Shown here in pieces: positions 1-5,427 of a stretch of DNA of 14,908 nucleotides. The stretch is from the NCBI GenBank assembly GCA_958418185.1, contig CATZEP010000025.1:1-14908 (forward strand). The letters are read 5' to 3'. Under the pieces are notes generated by a model. That model saw only the letters and a list, made by a program, of their open reading frames with translations, was not told where the DNA came from and made no database searches. Source of the stretch: an uncultured Collinsella sp. (GTDB taxonomy: Bacteria; Actinomycetota; Coriobacteriia; Coriobacteriales; Coriobacteriaceae). How positions within the stretch are numbered: the stretch's first letter is position 1; each line of letters opens with the position of its first letter. The position numbers were made by a program, and so were the translations under genes.

Positions 1-84
1 CATGCCGCCGAAGTTGAAAGGCAGATTGCCGCTCTGGCGGGCTTGCAGCGTCGGCTGGTTACGGCGTTTGGCAAAACGCCGTAA
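1..84 (+). CDS. C-terminal end of an unidentified protein (truncated by window edge)
   Basis: Frame 1 reads 27 codons without interruption and ends in TAA at 82-84. The peptide ends in QIAALAGLQRRLVTAFGKTP. It is rich in Ala, Leu, Glu, Gln and Arg and looks like the end of an amphipathic helix, such as the dimerisation helix at the C-terminus of many MerR-type regulators; that resemblance is too weak for a family call. The gene converges with livF, whose stop is at 89-91, so only 4 bases separate the two stop codons. The TAA lies inside the 3' arm of a hairpin. The longer open frame starting at base 2 runs antisense through livF and looks like a shadow. The reading is supported by the clean stop and the convergent layout, not by homology. 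Confidence 0.45.
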   Translation, partial: HAAEVERQIAALAGLQRRLVTAFGKTP

Positions 85-85
85 C
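58..85. terminator. Perfect hairpin at the convergent gene ends (terminator-like, no U-tract)
   Basis: The arms 58-69 (GTTACGGCGTTT) and 74-85 (AAACGCCGTAAC) are perfect 12-bp complements around a 4-base loop. The hairpin sits exactly between the upstream partial gene and livF, and it contains the upstream gene's stop codon. Neither strand has a T-run after the stem, so it is not a canonical intrinsic terminator. It could stabilise both 3' ends, or act with Rho. Confidence 0.5.
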
Positions 86-88
86 TAT

Positions 89-802
89 CTAGCCGCCCAG
101 GTAGGCTTTACGCACGTTGTCGTCGTGGAGCAGCTCTTGGCCGCTGCCGGTCATGGTGATCTTGCCGGTCTCGAGCACGTAGCCGCGTGTGGCGATCGAG
201 AGCGCCATCTGCGCGTTCTGCTCGACCAGGAGCACCGTGGTACCGGCTTTATGCAGGTCCTCGACGATCTGGAAGATCTGCTCAATCAGAATCGGCGCCA
301 GACCCATGGAGGGCTCATCGAGCATGAGCAGCTTAGGGTTGCTCATAAGGGCGCGGCCCATAACGAGCATCTGCTGCTCGCTGCCCGAAAGGGTGCCGGC
401 GACCTGGCGACGACGCTCCTTCAGACGCGGGAACTGCTCGTAGACGCGCTCGAGACCCGGAGCCACCGTTGACTTGGGCTGCGTATAGGCACCCATTTCC
501 AGGTTCTCCTCGACCGTCATCTGCAAAAACGCGCGACGGCCCTCGGGCACCTGGGCCAGGCCCTTGCCCACCAGCTTGTCCGCAGGCGTATGGGTAATGT
601 CCTCGCCCATAAACTTGATGGAGCCGGTCTTAGAGCGCAGGAGGCCCGAGACGGTCTTGAGCGTCGTGGACTTACCGGCACCGTTCGCGCCGATCAGGGC
701 CACGATCTCGCCCTCGTTGACGTTAAAGGAGATGTCCTTGATGGCGTGGATGGCGCCGTACCAGACGTTGATGTTGTAGACGGAAAGCATCGGCTCTGCC
801 AT
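89..802 (-). CDS. livF: Branched-chain amino acid ABC transporter, ATP-binding protein LivF
   Basis: This is one of the two cytoplasmic ATPases that power import of leucine, isoleucine and valine through the LivH/LivM channel. The 237 residues match the usual LivF length. Walker A is GANGAGKST (38-46), the Q-loop is around Q84, Walker B is LLMLDEPS (158-165, D162/E163), and the C-terminus YLGG is typical of LivF. VEQN (193-196) replaces the usual H-loop histidine, which is normal for this subfamily. The signature motif is odd: it reads LSGSEQQ (138-144) instead of LSGGEQQ, with Ser141 encoded at 380-382. The ATG directly follows the livG stop (TAAATG), and its ribosome site GGGGGAG lies inside the end of livG, implying translational coupling. 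It is the last gene of the liv operon. The family is secure; whether the Ser substitution affects activity is unknown. Confidence 0.95.
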   Translation of the reverse strand: MAEPMLSVYNINVWYGAIHAIKDISFNVNEGEIVALIGANGAGKSTTLKTVSGLLRSKTGSIKFMGEDITHTPADKLVGKGLAQVPEGRRAFLQMTVEENLEMGAYTQPKSTVAPGLERVYEQFPRLKERRRQVAGTLSGSEQQMLVMGRALMSNPKLLMLDEPSMGLAPILIEQIFQIVEDLHKAGTTVLLVEQNAQMALSIATRGYVLETGKITMTGSGQELLHDDNVRKAYLGG

Positions 803-1663
803 TTAGTTCTCCCCCTTATCCTGCTTGCCCAGATACGCCTCGATAACGGCATCGTTATTCTGGATTTCCTCTGCCGTGCCCTTGGCGATGACCTTACCAA
901 AGTTGAGCACGCAGATACCCTCGCAGATGTTCATAACGAGCGACATATCATGCTCGATAAGCATGATGGCAATGCCAAAGGTGTCGCGAATCTTGACGAT
1001 GTTCTCCATGAGCTCCGCGGTCTCGGACGGGTTCATGCCGGCGGCAGGCTCGTCGAGCAGCAGTAGCTTGGGGTTGGTGGCAAGCGCGCGGACGATCTCC
1101 AGGCGGCGCTGAGCGCCGTAAGGCAACGATCCGGCCTGCTCGTTTGCCAGATGCTCCATATCAAAGATGGACAGCAGCTCCATGGCGCGCTCGTGAGCAG
1201 CCTTCTCGTGCTTCCAGTACGTCGGCAGGCGCAGCACGCCCTCAAAACCGGAGTAGCGCTCCTGGTTGTGCAGGCCAACCTTTACGTTATCCTCCACCGT
1301 CATGGTGTTGAACAGGCGAATGTTCTGGAAGGTACGGGCAATACCCATGCGGTTGACCTGATAGACCGACTTGCCCGAGGTGTCCTCACCGTCGAGCAGG
1401 ATGGTGCCGTGCGTGGGCTGGTACACCTTGGTGAGCAGGTTGAAGACCGTGGTCTTGCCGGCACCGTTGGGGCCGATGAGACCGGCGATCTCGGTCTTGC
1501 CGATGGTCAGGCTAAAATCGTCGACTGCCTTAAGGCCACCGAACTCAATGCCCAGGTGGATGCACTCGAGCGCCGGGCGCTCGCCCAGATCGCGGTCGGG
1601 AACGATGGCGCCAGAAGGATACGGGACCATCTTGCCCTTGTTGAACTCAAACTTACTGGGCAT
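803..1663 (-). CDS. livG: Branched-chain amino acid ABC transporter, ATP-binding protein LivG
   Basis: This is the partner ATPase of LivF in the branched-chain amino acid importer. It has 286 residues: about 30 lead residues, then an ABC domain. Motifs are Walker A GPNGAGKTT (64-72), Q-loop Q113 in the LivG-typical stretch ARTFQNIRLF (109-118), signature LPYGAQRRLEI (180-190), Walker B LLLLDEP (200-206, D204/E205) and H-loop His238 in IEHDM. The AAGMNPSE stretch after Walker B is characteristic of LivG rather than LivF. The ATG at 1663 overlaps the end of livM by 11 bp. A strong Shine-Dalgarno, GAAGGAGGTGG, sits inside livM six bases upstream of the ATG, which supports this start. The N-terminal extension is a little longer than in the E. 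coli protein and has no evident function. Confidence 0.95.
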   Translation of the reverse strand: MPSKFEFNKGKMVPYPSGAIVPDRDLGERPALECIHLGIEFGGLKAVDDFSLTIGKTEIAGLIGPNGAGKTTVFNLLTKVYQPTHGTILLDGEDTSGKSVYQVNRMGIARTFQNIRLFNTMTVEDNVKVGLHNQERYSGFEGVLRLPTYWKHEKAAHERAMELLSIFDMEHLANEQAGSLPYGAQRRLEIVRALATNPKLLLLDEPAAGMNPSETAELMENIVKIRDTFGIAIMLIEHDMSLVMNICEGICVLNFGKVIAKGTAEEIQNNDAVIEAYLGKQDKGEN

Positions 1664-2741
1664 CGGCTGCCACCTCCTTCTTGAAAGCGAAGCGGTCCTT
1701 GACGCGACCGAAGAACGCCTTGAGCTGCGGGTTGTTGGTAAAGATCATGACCAGGATCAGCACGATGGCGTAGATGAGCATGCGGTAGTCCGAGAACTGA
1801 CGGAGCAGCTCGGGAAGCACCGTGAGCAACGCCGCCGCGATGACGGAACCGCGCATATTGCCCAGACCACCCAGGACCACGAACACCAGGATAAGGATGG
1901 ACGTGTTGAAGTCGAACTTGGTGGCGGAGAGCTGCGAGAAGTTACCGCCGAAGAGAGCTCCGGCAGCACCGGCGAGGGCAGCGGAAACCACGAAGGCGAT
2001 CATGCGGTACTCGGTGACGGAGATGCCTACGGACTCGGCTGCAATCTTGTTATCGCGCACGGCCATAATGGCACGGCCGGTACGGCTGCGAACCAGGTTG
2101 AGCACGATCACGAGTGCGACCATGACCAGGATGGCACCGGCGAGGAAGGTCGAGTACGTCGACACGCCCGAGGCGCCCTGGGCGCCCTTGATGATGGCGG
2201 TGCCGTCCTCGAGCAGATGCAGGTCGTCGATCGTAGAGTTGCCCGTGATGTTAAAGATCACGTGCAGGCCGCGGGAGTCGACGCCCACAATGAGGCAGGT
2301 GACGATCTCCTTGATAATCTCGCCAAAAGCCAGCGTCACGATAGCCAGATAGTCGCCGCTCAGGCGCAGGACCGGGATGCCGATCAAGAAGCCCAGGATG
2401 GCGGCAGCGATGGCACCGACCACGATGCTGACGATAAGGCGCACCGGATCGGAGGGAACGGCGCTCTCCAGGGCGACCGCGGTAACGATTCCCGTATAGG
2501 CGCCGACGCTCATAAAGCCCGCGTGGCCCAGCGACAAGTCGCCCGCGATGCCGACGACGAGGTTAAGGGAGATGGCCATGACGATATAGGCCGTGATGGG
2601 AACCAGCTGACCAGCGATCATGCGCGGAATCATGTGGTTAGACTGCATAAAGAACACGATGGCGAACGCCACAAGGCACATGGCGTACGTAACAAAGTCG
2701 TGACGCGTCTGCTTGTCTTTAAGAAACTTCATAACGCTCAC
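1653..2741 (-). CDS. livM: Branched-chain amino acid ABC transporter, permease LivM
   Basis: This is the second membrane-spanning permease of the importer; with LivH it forms the channel for branched-chain amino acids. It has 362 residues, many in hydrophobic helices. Family hallmarks are NLVVGIAGDLSLGHAGFMSV (about 60-79), the GDYLAIVTLAFGEI stretch, the cytoplasmic RSRTGRAIMAVRDNKIAAES coupling region, and LGGLGNMRGSVIAAALL near the C-terminus. Two starts are possible. GTG at 2741, used here, immediately follows the livH stop, and AAGG lies 5 bases before it. ATG at 2732, preceded by AGGTG with a 6-base gap, would give 359 residues. The stop overlaps livG by 11 bp. The extracytoplasmic stretch around residues 155-195 looks somewhat longer than in the E. 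coli protein. Confidence 0.93.
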   Translation of the reverse strand: MSVMKFLKDKQTRHDFVTYAMCLVAFAIVFFMQSNHMIPRMIAGQLVPITAYIVMAISLNLVVGIAGDLSLGHAGFMSVGAYTGIVTAVALESAVPSDPVRLIVSIVVGAIAAAILGFLIGIPVLRLSGDYLAIVTLAFGEIIKEIVTCLIVGVDSRGLHVIFNITGNSTIDDLHLLEDGTAIIKGAQGASGVSTYSTFLAGAILVMVALVIVLNLVRSRTGRAIMAVRDNKIAAESVGISVTEYRMIAFVVSAALAGAAGALFGGNFSQLSATKFDFNTSILILVFVVLGGLGNMRGSVIAAALLTVLPELLRQFSDYRMLIYAIVLILVMIFTNNPQLKAFFGRVKDRFAFKKEVAADAQ

Positions 2742-3623
2742 CTACACCTTCTCGGGGACGTACTTGCCCAAGAGGCCGGCAGGCTTGACGAGCAGGACGA
2801 TAATCAGAACACCAAAGACGATGGAGTTGGCAAGACTCGTGGAAATATAGGCCTGCGCCATCGCTTCGATGATGCCGATGAGAATGCCACCGACAAAAGC
2901 GCCAGGGATGGAGCCGATGCCACCGAAGACGGCGGCGTCGAAAGCCTTGATGCCAGGCATGGCACCCGTCGTGGGCTGCAGCACCGGCGAGTAGGAGCAC
3001 AGCAGCACGCCGGCGATGGCGGCAAGGGCAGAGCCGATGGCAAACGTCATCGAGATGGTGCGGTTGACGTTGATGCCCATGAGCTGAGCGGCGGCCTTGT
3101 CCTCGGACACGGCGCGCATGGCTTTGCCCATCTTGGTCTTACCTGTAAAGAACATCAGGCCGGCCATGATAACCAGGCAGGCGACAATGGTGACGAGCGA
3201 GACGGCGCTTACGTTGAACTTGGCCAAGAACTCCGGCACCTGGAAGGTGACGAGCGAAGTGAAGTTCTTGGGCGTGGCGCCCCAAAGAAGCTGCGCGGCG
3301 TTCTGCAGGAAGTAGGACACGCCGATAGCCGTGATCAGAACGGCCAGCGGGCCCGCTTGACGCAGCGGCTTGTATGCCAGACCCTCGATGAGAACACCGA
3401 GAACGGTACAGACCACACAAGAGAGAACTACAGATGCCCAGCCCGGGAGGCCGAGATACGACGTGGCACAGAACGAGACATAGGCACCGACCATGATGAC
3501 GTCGCCGTGAGCGAAGTTCAGCATTTTGGCGATACCGTAAACCATGGTGTAGCCCAACGCGATGATGGCGTAGACGCTGCCCATGGACAGGCCGTTGACC
3601 AGGTATTGGATAAAGACCGTCAT
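2742..3623 (-). CDS. livH: Branched-chain amino acid ABC transporter, permease LivH
   Basis: This is the first membrane permease of the importer, with 293 residues from the chosen start MTVFIQYLVNGLSMGSVYAI. The conserved N-terminal region GYTMVYGIAKMLNFAHGDVI is diagnostic of LivH. Other typical stretches are KMGKAMRAVSEDKAAAQLMG (cytoplasmic coupling loop) and FDAAVFGGIGSIPGAFVGG near the C-terminus. The open frame extends upstream to 3740, but ATG 3623-3621 is preferred: it lies 9 bases after AAAGGGGG, and the upstream extension would run through the spacer hairpins and is not LivH-like. An in-frame ATG at 3632 abuts the Shine-Dalgarno and is unlikely. livH is adjacent to livM without any gap. 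The 141-bp spacer to livJ holds a strong stem-loop. Confidence 0.93.
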   Translation of the reverse strand: MTVFIQYLVNGLSMGSVYAIIALGYTMVYGIAKMLNFAHGDVIMVGAYVSFCATSYLGLPGWASVVLSCVVCTVLGVLIEGLAYKPLRQAGPLAVLITAIGVSYFLQNAAQLLWGATPKNFTSLVTFQVPEFLAKFNVSAVSLVTIVACLVIMAGLMFFTGKTKMGKAMRAVSEDKAAAQLMGINVNRTISMTFAIGSALAAIAGVLLCSYSPVLQPTTGAMPGIKAFDAAVFGGIGSIPGAFVGGILIGIIEAMAQAYISTSLANSIVFGVLIIVLLVKPAGLLGKYVPEKV

Positions 3624-3632
3624 GTTCCACAT

Positions 3633-3640
3633 CCCCCTTT
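3633..3640 (-). promoter_or_regulatory. Ribosome binding site deciding the livH start
   Basis: The minus strand reads AAAGGGGG here, 9 bases before ATG 3623-3621. It rules out the longer open frame reaching 3740 and the ATG at 3632, which would touch the site directly. Confidence 0.7.
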
Positions 3641-3669
3641 CGAATAGGTTTCCAGTTAATGTATGAAAC

Positions 3670-3689
3670 AGGGACGTTACACTGTCCCT
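3670..3689 (-). other. Small inverted repeat in the livJ-livH spacer
   Basis: AGGGAC and GTCCCT form a 6-bp stem around an 8-base loop. The minus strand after it reads GTTTCAT, only a short T-run, so termination would be weak. It lies downstream of the larger spacer hairpin and about 45 bases before the livH start. Confidence 0.35.
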
Positions 3690-3701
3690 ATAGATACCAA
3701 G

Positions 3702-3733
3702 CAAGCAGGGAAGGCCAAAACCTCCCCTGCTTG
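3702..3733 (-). terminator. Strong stem-loop between livJ and livH (attenuating or stabilising hairpin)
   Basis: On the minus strand the arms CAAGCAGGGGAGG and CCTTCCCTGCTTG pair over 13 positions, with one G-U wobble and a 6-base TTTTGG loop. It begins about 30 bases after the livJ stop. What follows (CTTGGTATC) lacks a proper U-tract, so full termination is unlikely. Such a hairpin after a binding-protein gene commonly protects the upstream message or lets only part of the transcription proceed, giving more binding protein than permease. That role is inferred from position and structure. Confidence 0.6.
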
Positions 3734-3764
3734 GGATCAAAACCGCTCTATGTAAGGCGGCCTA

Positions 3765-4952
3765 TTAGGCCTGTACGTACTTGCCGTCGGTGATGACGTA
3801 CGCCGTGGGCTCCTTCTGGACCTGGCCCTTATCGTTCCAGGTGAGCTTGCCAGTCAGACCGTCAACGGTAATCTTGAGCATAGCCTTGGACAGCTTCTCG
3901 GCGACCTCGGTCGGATCGGCGTCGACGCCAAGACCGGCCTCCTTGACGGCCTCGGCCACCGCGTGCACGCCGTCGTAGGCGTCGGCGGCAAACTGATCGG
4001 GAGTATCGCCGTACTTATCCTTGTAAGCGTTGACGAAGTCGGCGTTCTTCTCGTCGTCGGCGGAGAACGGGGTCATGAGCAGCAGACCCTCGGCAAGAGA
4101 GGTATCGAAGCCCTCAACGCCCAGGATGCCGTCCATGCCGTCGCAGCCCATCATCTTGACGTCGTAGCCCATGTCCTTGGCGTTCTTGAGCAGGACGGAC
4201 GCCGGCGTGTAGTAGATCGGCGCAAAAATCATGGTAGCGCCTGCCTGCTTGGCCTTGGTCAGCTGGTTGGTAAAGCTCGTGGCGGAGTCGTCCTTAAAGG
4301 TCTCCTCGTCAACAATCTCGAGCTTGGACTCAGCGGCCTGGGCCTTAAAGGAATCTGCGATGCCCGATGAATAGGCGTCGCCGGAGTTATAGAACAGCAC
4401 GAACTTCTCATCCGCATACTTCTGCGCCAGGAACTTGGCAGCGTTGACACCCTGGTTGGGATCGGTGAAGCAAACCTGGAAGACGCAATCCTTGCCGTCA
4501 GTGACGTCCTCGGAGGACGCGGACGGGGTGATCATGAACGTCTTGGGGTCGTTACCGCACTCTGCGGCAACGGCAACCGACGCACCCGTGGTGGTCGGGC
4601 CGACGAGGGCCTGCATGCCCCAGTCGAGCAGGGTGTTGAAGGCGTTAACGGCCTTCTCGCCATCGGCCTGGTCGTCCTCGGCCTTGCTGGCAAGCGGCAG
4701 CTCCTTGGTCGAGAAATCCTTGCAGCCAAGCTCGACGCCCTGGGTGACAGACTTGCCGTAGGACGCGTTGGCGCCGGTCAGCGGGCCGATGGTGCCGATC
4801 TTAAACGAAGCGTCGCTCGAAGCGGAACCGCTGTCGCCGCCGTTGGAGGAGCAGCCAGCTAGAATGGACATCGCCCCCAGACCTGCTGCGCTCGCGATAA
4901 CGCTCCTGCGATTCATAACAGGGTTCAATGACTTACCGGTGAGGCTCGACAT
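3765..4952 (-). CDS. livJ: Branched-chain amino acid ABC transporter, substrate-binding lipoprotein
   Basis: This extracytoplasmic receptor captures branched-chain amino acids and delivers them to LivH/LivM. It has 395 residues. The N-terminus carries a lipoprotein signal: NRRSVIASAAGLGAMSILAG followed by the lipobox cysteine C34 (ILAGC), then a Ser/Gly/Asp-rich linker. The Arg-Arg pair at 15-16 resembles a twin-arginine signal, so Tat export is possible. The mature part begins FKIGTIGPLTGANASYGKSV, typical of the type 1 periplasmic-binding fold of the LivJ/Leu-Ile-Val-binding family, and ends YVITDGKYVQA. The start at 4952 is supported by AGGAG six bases upstream; the internal Met13 has no ribosome site. 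It is the first gene of the liv operon. A fossil of a related gene lies upstream at 5224-5268. The exact ligand (Leu/Ile/Val or another amino acid) is inferred from the operon. Confidence 0.9.
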   Translation of the reverse strand: MSSLTGKSLNPVMNRRSVIASAAGLGAMSILAGCSSNGGDSGSASSDASFKIGTIGPLTGANASYGKSVTQGVELGCKDFSTKELPLASKAEDDQADGEKAVNAFNTLLDWGMQALVGPTTTGASVAVAAECGNDPKTFMITPSASSEDVTDGKDCVFQVCFTDPNQGVNAAKFLAQKYADEKFVLFYNSGDAYSSGIADSFKAQAAESKLEIVDEETFKDDSATSFTNQLTKAKQAGATMIFAPIYYTPASVLLKNAKDMGYDVKMMGCDGMDGILGVEGFDTSLAEGLLLMTPFSADDEKNADFVNAYKDKYGDTPDQFAADAYDGVHAVAEAVKEAGLGVDADPTEVAEKLSKAMLKITVDGLTGKLTWNDKGQVQKEPTAYVITDGKYVQA

Positions 4953-5033
4953 GCGGCTCTCCTCTCAAATCTCGTCGGGTTTCGGTTACCCGACAGGCCA
5001 TCCTTCGCCGTGTTCGGCGTTCGCAAAATAGTA
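4953..5033 (-). promoter_or_regulatory. livJ promoter box and structured 5' leader
   Basis: A possible -10 box, TACTAT, lies at 5033-5028 on the minus strand; no good -35 is visible. Between it and livJ are two hairpins: CGCCG/CGGCG (5006-5010 with 5015-5019, 4-base loop) and GTCGGGT/ACCCGAC (4974-4980 with 4988-4994, 7-base loop). The second stands just upstream of the Shine-Dalgarno AGGAG. There is no U-tract after either stem. The leader could modulate translation or stability; I do not recognise a known riboswitch class. Confidence 0.35.
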
Positions 5034-5040
5034 GACGCTT

Positions 5041-5160
5041 TAGTTAAGAAAAGTGGCGATTATTTCAACTTTTCTTTTGCTTTATCCATTTATCCATATT
5101 TATGAGTATTTCTATCGGTTTATGCAGTTTAGCCACTTTATTGTGTGAAAGTAATATTTC
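5041..5160 (-). promoter_or_regulatory. AT-rich control region upstream of livJ with repeats
   Basis: By hand count this 120-bp block is 28% GC, in sharp contrast to its GC-rich surroundings. It contains a perfect tandem 8-mer TTATCCATTTATCCAT (5082-5097). It also has an 8-bp inverted repeat, AAAGTGGC (5050-5057) and GCCACTTT (5132-5139), with 74 bp between the arms. The first arm covers the expected -35 position of the TACTAT box. This is probably the operon's promoter/operator region. No regulator can be named. Confidence 0.45.
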
Positions 5161-5223
5161 CATTCTGTTACAAGCGCCCCTGCCCTGATTAAAACAGCCT
5201 CACCGGTCGCGTTTTGTACGCAC

Positions 5224-5268
5224 CTAGGCGGCGATGTACTTGCCGTCCTGAATCACATAGGCTGTAGG
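5224..5268 (-). pseudogene. Fossil 3' end of a second LivJ-like binding-protein gene
   Basis: On the minus strand this reads PTAYVIQDGKYIAA then TAG. The end of livJ reads PTAYVITDGKYVQA then TAA, so 11 of 14 residues are identical and the stops coincide. The first six codons differ from livJ only at the third base, the pattern of a diverged protein-coding paralogue rather than a recent copy or chance match. Similarity stops abruptly above 5268, and no start codon or signal peptide is present. Blocks after the stop (CCCCTGC and GATtAAAAC within 5174-5195, plus-strand sense) resemble the livJ-livH spacer at 3721-3744. It is best read as the residue of a tandem binding-protein gene that was mostly deleted. 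Confidence 0.7.
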
Positions 5269-5368
5269 TCGTATGTAGTGAGCATGTTTCCAATGTTTCC
5301 GCAGCGTTTCGGGGGTGCCGTTTTGTGCGACTCCTGTTGCCTGGCGAGCACGCGCCCTCGGTTCACGC

Positions 5369-5374
5369 TAGAAT
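5369..5374 (+). promoter_or_regulatory. Candidate -10 box of hom
   Basis: TAGAAT matches the consensus TATAAT at five of six positions and lies 53 bases before the hom ATG. No convincing -35 is seen 16-18 bases upstream. The rest of 5271-5427 holds only a short direct repeat, ATGTTTCC (5284-5291 and 5293-5300 approximately), and no T-box or riboswitch that I can recognise. Confidence 0.35.
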
Positions 5375-5415
5375 GCACTCAACCTTTAAGCGGTAATCCA
5401 TCCATAAGATGCACG

Positions 5416-5421
5416 AAGGAG
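5416..5421 (+). promoter_or_regulatory. Ribosome binding site deciding the hom start
   Basis: AAGGAG lies six bases before ATG 5428. It supports MSEPLRTVNV as the true N-terminus instead of an in-frame upstream ATG at 5278. Confidence 0.75.
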
Positions 5422-5427
5422 CTATCT

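Noticed and set aside
1371..3647. A 758-codon plus-strand open frame across livG-livM-livH
   Set aside because: Same antisense effect; it crosses three well-supported genes and the peptide is an Asp/His/Gly/Arg-rich artefact.
3624..3740. N-terminal extension of LivH through the livJ-livH spacer
   Set aside because: It would translate the hairpin region, has no ribosome site, and lacks similarity to LivH N-termini.
5278..5427. N-terminal extension of Hom from ATG 5278
   Set aside because: No ribosome site, sequence unlike Hom, and it would run over the TAGAAT box. ATG 5428 has AAGGAG at good spacing.
5271..5427. Search for a T-box or riboswitch before hom
   Set aside because: No T-box sequence, specifier loop or terminator was found, and the leader after the likely start is only about 45 bases.
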